From NCBI GenBank assembly GCA_947572385.1, contig CANPBX010000022.1:1-36726 (forward strand): a stretch of DNA of 36,726 nucleotides. Direction: 5' to 3'. Numbering within the stretch: the first letter of the stretch is position 1; every line of letters starts with the position of its first letter. Source of the stretch: an uncultured Clostridia bacterium (GTDB taxonomy: Bacteria > Bacillota > Clostridia > Oscillospirales > Acutalibacteraceae). Below the pieces are notes generated by a model. It was not told where the DNA came from. It saw only the letters and a list, made by a program, of their open reading frames with translations, and searched no databases. A program made the position numbers and the translations under genes. Of this stretch, positions 24,801-32,199 are shown piece by piece.

Positions 24801-25367
24801 ATGAAGGTTATGGTCGAAACTTCAGCCCATCATGTCCACGTATCAGAGGCAGACCTGGCGACGCTGTTCGGGCCTGACGCTACCCTCACAAACAAAAAGG
24901 ACCTGTCCCAGCCAGGACAGTTTGCTTGTGCCGAGAAGGTAGAAGTCGTCGGTCCCAAAGGCTCCATGTCCATGTCCATACTGGGCCCTTGCCGCAAAGA
25001 GACTCAGGTGGAAATATCCCTGACTGACGCCCGAAAGCTTGGTGTTACTGCGCCCATCCGCGAGTCCGGAGATTTAGAGGGCACTCCCGGCTGCACGTTG
25101 AAAGGGCCTGCAGGTGAAGTGGTTATTGAAAAAGGGGTCATTGCAGCGAAGCGTCACATTCACTTTAACCCCGACGAAGCCAAGGAAGCTGGGGTCACAG
25201 ACAAACAGATCGTCTCTGTAAAGGTCGATTATAACGGCCGCAGTCTGACCTTTGGTGATGTTGTCTGCCGTGTCAGCCCGAGCTATGCTCTGGCAATGCA
25301 TGTGGATACTGATGAGTCCAACGCTGCAGCGCTGCCGGGAACTGTGGATGGAGAGATAATCCTGTAA
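24801..25367 (+). CDS. pduL: PduL-type phosphate acyltransferase
   Basis: PduL swaps CoA and phosphate on short acyl groups (acetyl- or propionyl-CoA to acyl phosphate). The 188-aa length fits. The duplicated zinc-histidine motifs are present: SAHHVHVSEADL (about 9-20) and AKRHIHFNPDEAKEAG (about 115-130). The protein begins directly at the domain with no N-terminal shell-targeting helix, and no microcompartment genes are near. It is therefore likely a cytoplasmic phosphotransacetylase substitute used to make ATP and acetate with an acetate kinase encoded elsewhere. AGGAGG lies before the ATG, and a terminator follows. Confidence 0.93.
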   Translation: MKVMVETSAHHVHVSEADLATLFGPDATLTNKKDLSQPGQFACAEKVEVVGPKGSMSMSILGPCRKETQVEISLTDARKLGVTAPIRESGDLEGTPGCTLKGPAGEVVIEKGVIAAKRHIHFNPDEAKEAGVTDKQIVSVKVDYNGRSLTFGDVVCRVSPSYALAMHVDTDESNAAALPGTVDGEIIL

Positions 25368-25396
25368 AGCGCGCAGATACTTAAAGATGCAGGTGG

Positions 25397-25431
25397 AAAA
25401 AACCGGGGAGGCAGGCGCTTTCCCGGTTTTT
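25397..25431 (+). terminator. Rho-independent terminator after pduL
   Basis: AAAAAACCGGG (25397-25407) pairs with CCCGGTTTTT (25422-25431), with the loop in GAGGCAGGCGCTTT and the U-run inside the right arm. Confidence 0.85.
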
Positions 25432-25448
25432 GTATATGGAGGGAGCAT

Positions 25449-27395
25449 ATGGAGGACATCATTAATATCGGCATAGTAGCCCACGCCGATGCTGGAAAAA
25501 CTACTCTCACAGAGCAGCTGCTTTTCGAGGCTGGGGAGATACGCACACTGGGTAGTGTGGACAGCCGCAATACTCAGACTGACTGGCTGGATATCGAGCG
25601 GCAGAGGGGGATATCGGTAAAGGCTTCATCATCGAGGCTGTTCTGGAAGGAGTGCCAGATAAACCTCATCGATACGCCCGGCCATGTGGACTTTGCCGGA
25701 GAGGTACAGCGCAGCCTCTCCATGTTGGATGCAGCTATTTTGGTGATTTCAGCAGCAGAGGGAATACAGGGCCAAACCGAAGTGCTCTGGGAGGCGCTGG
25801 ACAAGCTGAATGTACCAACACTGATTTTTATAAATAAGATAGACCGCATTGGGGCAGAGCCACAGGAGCTGATAAACGAACTCTCCACAAGATTTTCCTC
25901 TAGTCTGGCTGTAATGGAGAGTTGGGAGGACGCCCAGTCGCGTCGCTGCCGGGTATTCTGTTTAGAGCCAAAACAGGAACCATTAGGGGAGCGCCTTATC
26001 GAGTTAGCAGTTGAAAATGACGCCAAGGCCCAGGAGTGTTTTTTGAACGATAGCCCGATCCCAGAGAACATATTACTAAGAGCTTTGAGGGAGAGTATTG
26101 CGGTCCGCAGAGCGTTTCCGGTTTATCTGGGAGCTGCGGCGCTAAGTGTGGGTATCAGTGAACTGCTGGACGGAATAATGCTCCTTCCGAGGGCCGATCG
26201 GCAAAGTGATCTACCGCTGTCCGGACTAGTATACAAGGTAGAACACGACAGGTCGATGGGTAAAGCTGCTCATGTGAGGCTCTTCTCCGGGACTATTTCA
26301 AACCGTGATCCAGTGCCTGTGCGAGGCAGGGAAAAGGTAGAAAAGGTGACACAGATACGCCGGGTACTGGGGCAGCGCACGGTCGATATGGGGCAGCTCG
26401 CTGCCGGAGATATTGGCGTACTGTATGGGCTTTCGGATATACGCATTGGAGACGTGATAGGGGAGGTGGCGCTCTCAAGGGAGGTAGCCATTGCCGCGCC
26501 TCTGCTCAAGTCCCAGGTATTCTCAAAAAGGCCTGAACAGTTGACAAACCTGGTAGCAGCCCTGCGCGAGCTGACAGAGGAAGACCCTCTGCTGGACATG
26601 GAATGGGAGCCGGAGGAGCGGGAACTGTACATAAAGATAACGGGCATGATACAGCTTGAAGTGATCGAAGCGTTTCTGAGGGACCGCTTTGGCCTTGAGG
26701 CAGAGTTTGCCAGCCCATCGGTGATTTATAAGGAGACCCCGTCAAAGCCAGGGGTTGGCATAGAAAACTATACCTGGCCCAAGCCCTGCTGGGCATGTAT
26801 TGAGTTTAATATCGAGCCAATGGAACGGGGCAGCGGATTTAAATTCCAGTCGGCAGTGGGGGATAGGGTGATACTCTCACGCTATCAGGCCCATATAGCC
26901 CAGACTCTGCCAGAGGCACTAAAGCAGGGCTTATATGGCTGGGAGGTCACAGACTTAAAAATAACTCTCACCGGAGGGAGCCATCACCTGATACATACAC
27001 ACCCGCTGGACTTTTTCACGGCAACTCCCATGGCGCTGATGAACGGACTTGAAAACACTGGCTCAACGCTCCTTGAGCCCATGGTAACCATGCGCTTCAT
27101 GGCACAGGAGCAGCACGCTGGAAGCCTTATCCACGACATAGTGGCCATGCGCGGCAGCTTCGACAGCCCTGTTATACACAAAGATAGGCTTACTATGGAA
27201 GCACGGGTACCTGTAGCTACTTCCATGGACTATCCGGTCACTTTTGGCAGTCTTACCGGTGGCAAGGGCGTTATCAGCAGCCGCTTTTCCGGCTATGAGT
27301 CATGTCCTTTGGAGTTGGGCAAAACAACAAAGCGCCGCGGGCTGGACCCCAGGGACAGGGCCAAGTGGATACTTCACTCCCGCGGCGCTCTGTAG
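25449..27395 (+). CDS. EF-G-like translational GTPase, ribosomal-protection (Tet-type) family
   Basis: The 648-aa protein is a five-domain EF-G paralogue like Tet(M)/Tet(O) (about 639 aa). G-domain motifs: AHADAGKTT (11-19), RGISV, DTPGHVDF (75-82), NKID (129-132). The Tet-type domain II and the IV/V region follow (KITGMIQLEVIEAFLRDRFGLE; SLTGGKGVISSRFSGYESCP). Tet proteins eject tetracycline from the ribosome using GTP. However, the tail GLDPRDRAKWILHSRGAL does not resemble the Tet(M) ending, and base composition fits the host, so it may be a chromosomal paralogue whose main role is not tetracycline resistance. Its ATG has GGAGGG upstream. No mobile element surrounds it. Confidence 0.8.
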   Translation: MEDIINIGIVAHADAGKTTLTEQLLFEAGEIRTLGSVDSRNTQTDWLDIERQRGISVKASSSRLFWKECQINLIDTPGHVDFAGEVQRSLSMLDAAILVISAAEGIQGQTEVLWEALDKLNVPTLIFINKIDRIGAEPQELINELSTRFSSSLAVMESWEDAQSRRCRVFCLEPKQEPLGERLIELAVENDAKAQECFLNDSPIPENILLRALRESIAVRRAFPVYLGAAALSVGISELLDGIMLLPRADRQSDLPLSGLVYKVEHDRSMGKAAHVRLFSGTISNRDPVPVRGREKVEKVTQIRRVLGQRTVDMGQLAAGDIGVLYGLSDIRIGDVIGEVALSREVAIAAPLLKSQVFSKRPEQLTNLVAALRELTEEDPLLDMEWEPEERELYIKITGMIQLEVIEAFLRDRFGLEAEFASPSVIYKETPSKPGVGIENYTWPKPCWACIEFNIEPMERGSGFKFQSAVGDRVILSRYQAHIAQTLPEALKQGLYGWEVTDLKITLTGGSHHLIHTHPLDFFTATPMALMNGLENTGSTLLEPMVTMRFMAQEQHAGSLIHDIVAMRGSFDSPVIHKDRLTMEARVPVATSMDYPVTFGSLTGGKGVISSRFSGYESCPLELGKTTKRRGLDPRDRAKWILHSRGAL

Positions 27396-27424
27396 CGGCG
27401 ATTTACTTATGTCAGCTATATGGT

Positions 27425-28039
27425 TTATTCCAGGCATCCGCCGAGAGCCCGGTAGACCTCCTCGAACCCGCCGTCAAAGGAGCCGTCGCCCTTGCAGTAC
27501 TGGCACAGGTGCAGCACATATTCCGGGCCGTTCTGGTAAATTTGCAGTGTGCTGTCCCGGGGAAGGGAATCCTCAGGGAGCATAATGGTTTGGGCAGCGT
27601 TGGTGCCGTGGTAGAACCAGTCGGCCCTGCTAATATACTCCGTTGCGAATTTCCAGTTTTCCGTATGGGTCATGGTATCCGCAGTGGCATACGGGTCGTA
27701 GCCGTAATAGAAGCCGCATGGCGGCTGCGTGCTCAACGAAACATATTCCAGCCCCTCATATTCCCCGCTCAGCTCAGCCGCGGCCTCGGGCGGCTTCCAG
27801 AAGCCAAGGAGTCCCTGCTCCATAAAAGCCAGCCGCTTTACGCCGTCCTTCTCGGCCAGCAGTACCCGCCAGCGGGCAGTATCCGGCAGATGGGTAAACC
27901 CCTCCTCGATTATCACCGCGTCGCCGCCATACCCGCCTATAGCCAGTGCCAGCGCCGGGCTGTTCACCCGGGCAATGATACCCGCCGCAGCCAGCACCAC
28001 CAGAACTGCAGCGGCGATCCTGACAATGCGCTTCTTCAT
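27425..28039 (-). CDS. Membrane-anchored protein of unknown function
   Basis: I do not recognise this 204-aa protein. It starts MKKRIVRIAAAVLVVLAAAG, a basic head plus one hydrophobic helix (about 4-21), so it is a signal-anchored or exported protein with the rest outside. The body has LCQYCKGDGSFDGGFEEVY near the C terminus, where Cys and Gly pairs stand out, and PPCGFYYGYDPYATADTM. The ATG at 28039 has GGGAG eight bases upstream. A GTG at 28048 overlaps the upstream stop as GTGA but has no proper site. It is downstream of the Gfo/Idh gene on the same strand and likely co-transcribed. It converges with the EF-G-like gene with only 29 bases between. Confidence 0.72.
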   Translation of the reverse strand: MKKRIVRIAAAVLVVLAAAGIIARVNSPALALAIGGYGGDAVIIEEGFTHLPDTARWRVLLAEKDGVKRLAFMEQGLLGFWKPPEAAAELSGEYEGLEYVSLSTQPPCGFYYGYDPYATADTMTHTENWKFATEYISRADWFYHGTNAAQTIMLPEDSLPRDSTLQIYQNGPEYVLHLCQYCKGDGSFDGGFEEVYRALGGCLE

Positions 28040-28044
28040 CCCTC

Positions 28045-29040
28045 TCACTCCCTGTCGCTGGGGAACCGCACCCCGGAGCTCCTTCTGACCTGCTCCATAA
28101 AGTCCGAGACCTGGATGCTCAGCTCAGTGCACCGGGCATATTCCTCCCGGGTCTCATCCGGCTGGGTGATGTACCGGTAGAAGTCCCTGGCCTCGCAGCC
28201 CATGAGCTTGGACTTGTCCTCGCGCTCAAAGAGCGTCTCGGCAGAGCCGTCCTTCATGCGCAGGACGATGCCGCCAAGGGTTGAGATGGACTCCACAGCC
28301 ACCGTACCGTCCACGCCCTGGAAGTCGGAGCCAGCCCCGGCCTGGCCAACCTTGGAGTAGGTGATGTTCACCAGCTTCTCCGGATACTCCATGGTGATAA
28401 CGCCGGAGCGGTCCGCGCCGGTTTTCATCAGCGCGCTCGTTGCAGACCAGCGCTCGGGCCTGCCGAACAGGTACAGCGCCGGGTAGACGCAGTACACCCC
28501 CAGGTCCATCAGCGCGCCGGTCTCCATCTGGGGGTTGAAGATGTTGGGAAGACCACCCGCAAGGTACGCGTCCAGCTTCGAGGAGCGCTGGCAGAAATCC
28601 AGCTTCACCATGGTGACCCGGCCTATCCTGCCGATGGCCTCCTCCAGGATCTTCCGCTGGGGCAGGTGCATGAACATGATAGCCTCCATGAACACTACGC
28701 CTTTAGCGGCAGCCAGTTGAACTAGCTCACGCACCTTTTCAGCCTGAGCACAGAGGGGCTTCTCACATATAACGTGCTTTCCATGGCTCAGGATAATCTT
28801 GCACTGCTCGTAGTGCAGAGCGTTGGGGCTTGCTACATATACAGCGTCTACCTCCGGGCAGGAGGCCATGGCCTCAACATCAGTGAAGCTAAGCTTGGCG
28901 CCGTGCTTTTCGGCGAACGCCTCAGCGCGGGCCTTGTCCCGAGAGTATACGGCGGTCAGCTGCCACAGGCCGGTATCTTTGGCGCCGCGGATGTATTCCT
29001 CACATATCCAGCCGGAGCCGATGGTTGCAAAATTAAGCAT
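28045..29040 (-). CDS. Gfo/Idh/MocA family oxidoreductase
   Basis: The 331-aa protein has the N-terminal Rossmann nucleotide-binding start MLNFATIGSGWICEEYI (GxGxxx-type turn at 8-13) and the family's EKP catalytic motif at 93-95 (HVICEKPLCA). The C-terminal substrate domain follows, with GALMDLGVYCVYPALYLFG near 180-198. Members oxidise or reduce sugars or inositols with NAD(P). The substrate is not clear. AAAGGAAA precedes the ATG. The end overlaps the start region of the unknown gene 28039-27425. A sugar isomerase lies nearby, but the small plus-strand gene between them means the two are not one operon. Confidence 0.92.
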   Translation of the reverse strand: MLNFATIGSGWICEEYIRGAKDTGLWQLTAVYSRDKARAEAFAEKHGAKLSFTDVEAMASCPEVDAVYVASPNALHYEQCKIILSHGKHVICEKPLCAQAEKVRELVQLAAAKGVVFMEAIMFMHLPQRKILEEAIGRIGRVTMVKLDFCQRSSKLDAYLAGGLPNIFNPQMETGALMDLGVYCVYPALYLFGRPERWSATSALMKTGADRSGVITMEYPEKLVNITYSKVGQAGAGSDFQGVDGTVAVESISTLGGIVLRMKDGSAETLFEREDKSKLMGCEARDFYRYITQPDETREEYARCTELSIQVSDFMEQVRRSSGVRFPSDRE

Positions 29041-29100
29041 AATATTTTCCTTTCGTTTGATAATATGAACTCAAAATCACCGCATAAAGGTGTGCTAAAA

Positions 29101-29586
29101 ATGGACATGAAAGAACTAAACAAAATGTACTATCGGCTCCAGATGAAATGCAATGAGCTGATGTATGGACTACATCACCGTATATTCGAGACAGAATGGG
29201 GATGGTACAACGGCCACTACTATAAAAACAGCAGCGGAGAATATGAACGCGCAGAATACCCCATCCCGGTGATCACCGTCAATGGCTTCTGTGACATAGA
29301 GATAAACCTGGATCATATCTCACTGACCTCCAAGCGCTGCCGGGCAGAGACTTTAAACTACGCCTTTGAAAAGTTCTCCGGCATTCCCTTTGAGGTATTC
29401 AGCATAGAGAATTACCTGGACGAGGACTACTATACCCACGGTACTGATATCACTGTTTTCCGCAACAAGATAAGAAAATCCCAGGAGAAAGAACTGGGAT
29501 TTTCCTTCCTGTTCGATTTTGATGTGGGCGGGGACAGGATATATGAGTTTGTCAAGCTGCTCCGTCGGGAAGGCTTCTGCTATTAA
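29101..29586 (+). CDS. Unknown 161-aa protein
   Basis: I do not recognise a family. From the ATG at 29101 (AAAGG at 29086-29090) it gives 161 residues starting MDMKELNKMYYRLQMK. A second in-frame ATG lies at 29107, and earlier codons back to 28774 overlap the oxidoreductase on the other strand and are unlikely. The body is acidic and soluble (VNGFCDIEINLDHISLTSK, IENYLDEDYYTHGTDITVF), with no signal or membrane segment. It is divergent from the oxidoreductase and converges with the isomerase gene, overlapping it by TTAA at its stop. The 60-base gap to the oxidoreductase must hold both start regions; no clear promoter was seen. Confidence 0.7.
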   Translation: MDMKELNKMYYRLQMKCNELMYGLHHRIFETEWGWYNGHYYKNSSGEYERAEYPIPVITVNGFCDIEINLDHISLTSKRCRAETLNYAFEKFSGIPFEVFSIENYLDEDYYTHGTDITVFRNKIRKSQEKELGFSFLFDFDVGGDRIYEFVKLLRREGFCY

Positions 29587-30458
29587 GCATCTTCCCAATA
29601 CTTCTTCAAATTGGCAAGTCCGACTCTGATGGCAGTCAGCGCAGGCTCCATTCCCTCAAACTCGATGGCGATAGTGTCGTCATAACCAGCACGCTTGAGG
29701 ATATTTAGGCACTGCTTTACCGGCACGTTGCCGTGTCCTATAATGGTACCACGCAGATAATTGCCGGCCCTGGTCTGGAATGAGCCCTCGCCGGGGTCGT
29801 TGTCGTAGTAGCTCTTGATTATGAAGTCCTTGGCGTGGACATAGCGGGTGTAGGGTGCGACCCGGGCCACGGCAGTTGCGGGATTCTCATCGGCGCAGGT
29901 AAAGTTGCCGATATCGCACAGAAGGCCGAAGTTGGGATGGTCCACAGTGTTATAGAGAAGCTCTACCCTTTCGGAATCCTGGGAGAAGAATCCATGGTTT
30001 TCGGTCATGGTGACGATACCCTTACCGGCGGCGTACTCGGTTATTTCCCTCACTGCCTCGGCAAGCTCTGGCACCAGAGCGGCATAGCTCTTTGGGGAAT
30101 CCTTTTGACCCATAGTGATGTCATGGCGCATACGGGGAGCGCCGAGTATTTCGGCAATATCTACCATGCGCTTGACGCGCTCGATTTCAGCTTTTTTGTT
30201 GCCGCTGCCGTCCAGTCCGTTCAGAAGGTCTGCACCCACTGCAAAGGAGGAGATCGACAGTCCATGCTTATCTGCCTCATCACGGAGCCGCTTTGCAGCC
30301 TCAGGCATTTCATCTGGGGAGGAGCAGCCCATGACGAAGTCCACCGCCTCTATAGCGTCAAATCCGAACTCCTTCGCTTTTGCCACACACTCCAGTGGAG
30401 TTATCTCCCCGCTGCGGATGGCGCTGAAAAAGCTGTAAAGACTGACTGAGAATTTCAT
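29583..30458 (-). CDS. Sugar phosphate isomerase/epimerase (xylose isomerase-like barrel)
   Basis: The 291-aa protein starts MKFSVSLYSFF and fits the AP-endonuclease/xylose-isomerase TIM-barrel family. Metal-binding acids and histidines are visible in MTENHGFF, LLCDIGNFTC, VHAKDFI and IAIEFEGM. Family members interconvert sugars or inositol derivatives using divalent metal; the substrate is unknown. I use the ATG at 30458, preceded by AAAGGAAA; an upstream in-frame codon at 30557 would run over the next gene. The TAA shares TTAA with the stop of the converging unknown gene. The Gfo/Idh oxidoreductase nearby is a common functional partner for such isomerases. Confidence 0.88.
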   Translation of the reverse strand: MKFSVSLYSFFSAIRSGEITPLECVAKAKEFGFDAIEAVDFVMGCSSPDEMPEAAKRLRDEADKHGLSISSFAVGADLLNGLDGSGNKKAEIERVKRMVDIAEILGAPRMRHDITMGQKDSPKSYAALVPELAEAVREITEYAAGKGIVTMTENHGFFSQDSERVELLYNTVDHPNFGLLCDIGNFTCADENPATAVARVAPYTRYVHAKDFIIKSYYDNDPGEGSFQTRAGNYLRGTIIGHGNVPVKQCLNILKRAGYDDTIAIEFEGMEPALTAIRVGLANLKKYWEDA

Positions 30459-30510
30459 GATGATGTTTCCTTTCTGGAATATATTTAATTTAAATTTATG
30501 GGACAACAAA

Positions 30511-30987
30511 TTAATTCTTCTTGAGCTTGACCGGGATGAAGCACTCCATAACTGCATAGCCCTGAGCGCTTATAAGCTCAGGCGGGGTTATGATATGCCC
30601 CATGGAGTAATGATTGGGCCGTTCATCAAGCTCGAGGACATCGCTTTTCTCTATATACTCGATAGATTCCTTGTATAGCTTATTATTCATGTCTTCGTCA
30701 TGGTCACGATAAATGTATGTCAGATACATCCCTCCGTCAAACTCGACTTTGGCAAAGCCGCCGTCAGGTATATTCTCCTCAAGGGCATACCACCACTCCA
30801 ACCCTTCGATCTCTTTGTTGTAGAACAGGAAATCCCTGGGCATGAAGCTATCCCTGGGGGATGGGGCAATAGCACTAAAATACTCGTTGAATTTACCCAG
30901 TATGCCTGTCGGCGAGAAGTCAAACTCTGGGTCTGGCCCTGATGTAACGGCGGTAAATGGAGGAAGGTAAACAATACGGACTTCCAT
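30511..30987 (-). CDS. Stand-alone GyrI-like effector-binding domain protein
   Basis: The 158-aa protein matches the effector-binding domain attached to many AraC-type regulators (GyrI-like), but has no helix-turn-helix. Recognisable stretches are MEVRIVYLPPFTAVTSG at the start, WYALEENIPDGGFAKVEFDGG in the middle, ELDERPNHYSMGHIITP late, and VMECFIPVKLKK at the end. Such free domains may bind small hydrophobic ligands or act as hydrolases; this one is not assigned. AAGGAGC lies before the ATG. It follows pfk by 98 bases on the same strand; no clear terminator was seen between. Confidence 0.75.
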   Translation of the reverse strand: MEVRIVYLPPFTAVTSGPDPEFDFSPTGILGKFNEYFSAIAPSPRDSFMPRDFLFYNKEIEGLEWWYALEENIPDGGFAKVEFDGGMYLTYIYRDHDEDMNNKLYKESIEYIEKSDVLELDERPNHYSMGHIITPPELISAQGYAVMECFIPVKLKKN

Positions 30988-31085
30988 AGTAAAAGCTCCT
31001 TTATGTTTTATTTATAGGGCTGATAGTAGCATAGTACACCGGTTTCGTTGTTAAGATCTAGCTGCTCAGGATAAATTAAAGCCAA

Positions 31086-32162
31086 TCAATCACCAAAGCT
31101 TATACCTATCTGCCTGGCCGCCTGTATTTCCCCGCAGTCTACCGGCACAGCCTTCAGCTTTCCGGCGACATCCTCCAGCGGTACCGGCACGCACTCACCG
31201 TTTACCATGCCAACCATAACTCCAAAGGTCTTTTCCTTAACGAACTTAGCGGCTGTAGCACCAAGGCGCGTGCACAGCACTCTGTCATATGCGCAGGGGC
31301 TGCCGCCCCTCTGGAAATGCCCGGGCACACAGACGCGTATTTCGTTATCGATCTTATCCTGAAGTTCCTCGGCAATGCGGTACACAATAGAGGGATAGTT
31401 CTCAGCAGCCCTTGCTTTCTTGAATTCTTTCTTGGAAAGCTTGGCCTCATCCTTTGAAATAGCGCCCTCAGCTACAGCCAGTATAGAGAACTTCTTACCG
31501 TTTTCAATACGGTTGTTGAGAGTCTTTGCCACCTTGTTGATGTCATAGGGAATTTCCGGCAGCAGGATAACGTCAGCACCACCGGCAATGCCAGCCGACA
31601 AGGTCAGCCATCCAACCTTATGTCCCATGACCTCCACAATGAATATTCGGCCATGGGATGTAGCTGTGGTGTGCAGGCAGTCAATAACATTGGTAGCAAC
31701 TTCGACCGCGCTGTGGTATCCAAAAGTAACGTCAGTGCCCCATACATCGTTATCGATGGTTTTGGGCAGATGTATCACGTTCAGGCCCTCCTCACGCAGG
31801 AGGTTAGCGGTCTTTTGGGTGCCGTTGCCGCCCAGAATTACCAGACAGTCGAGCTTCATCTTCTTATAGTGGGATTTCATGGCAGCGACTTTATCCACGC
31901 TGTTCTCATCAATAACTCTGATAGTCTTGAATGGCTGGCGTGAGGTGCCTAGTATAGTGCCTCCCTCTGTAAGGATCCCGGAAAAATCCGAGGGTTCCAT
32001 CAGCTGGTACTCCCCGAAGATAAGCCCTTTATAGCCGTCTTTAATGCCGTATATCTCTACATTCTTGCCAAACTCCTCATAGAGTCCCTTTGCAACGCCT
32101 CTTATGGCGGGATTCAGTCCCTGGCAGTCTCCGCCGCTTGTTAAAATGCCTACTCGCTTCAT
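31086..32162 (-). CDS. pfkA: 6-phosphofructokinase with mixed ATP/PPi signature
   Basis: The 358-aa protein is a PFK. It has LTSGGDCQGLNPAIRG at the N terminus, GGNGT at 111-115, the catalytic PKTIDNDVWGTD with Asp137 and Asp139, EVMGHKVGWLTL and the substrate arm VCVPGHFQRGGSP. In E. coli numbering position 104 is Gly (an ATP-type trait), position 124 is Lys (Lys134 here, usual in PPi-dependent PFK), and position 103 is Asn (Asn113) instead of the usual Asp. Phosphate donor is therefore uncertain, with ATP more likely because of the glycine. GAAAGGATG precedes the ATG. It is 37 bases behind ppk1 and may be part of the ppx-ppk1 transcript. Confidence 0.88.
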   Translation of the reverse strand: MKRVGILTSGGDCQGLNPAIRGVAKGLYEEFGKNVEIYGIKDGYKGLIFGEYQLMEPSDFSGILTEGGTILGTSRQPFKTIRVIDENSVDKVAAMKSHYKKMKLDCLVILGGNGTQKTANLLREEGLNVIHLPKTIDNDVWGTDVTFGYHSAVEVATNVIDCLHTTATSHGRIFIVEVMGHKVGWLTLSAGIAGGADVILLPEIPYDINKVAKTLNNRIENGKKFSILAVAEGAISKDEAKLSKKEFKKARAAENYPSIVYRIAEELQDKIDNEIRVCVPGHFQRGGSPCAYDRVLCTRLGATAAKFVKEKTFGVMVGMVNGECVPVPLEDVAGKLKAVPVDCGEIQAARQIGISFGD

Positions 32163-32199
32163 GATAGATCATCCTTTCATTCTAATATGATATATGCGC

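Noticed and set aside
24801-25367. Microcompartment operon
   Set aside because: No shell protein, aldehyde dehydrogenase or encapsulation peptide is present.
25449-27395. Calling the gene tet(M)
   Set aside because: Domain order matches, but the C-terminal tail differs and no mobile context is present. Resistance cannot be claimed.
27302-28180. Long plus-strand ORF of 292 aa
   Set aside because: It is antisense to the membrane-anchored gene and the oxidoreductase, both better supported by start sites and motifs. It has no recognisable motif.
28774-29100. Upstream extension of the unknown gene at 29101
   Set aside because: It overlaps most of the oxidoreductase start region on the other strand and has no ribosome site. 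A good AAAGG stands before 29101.
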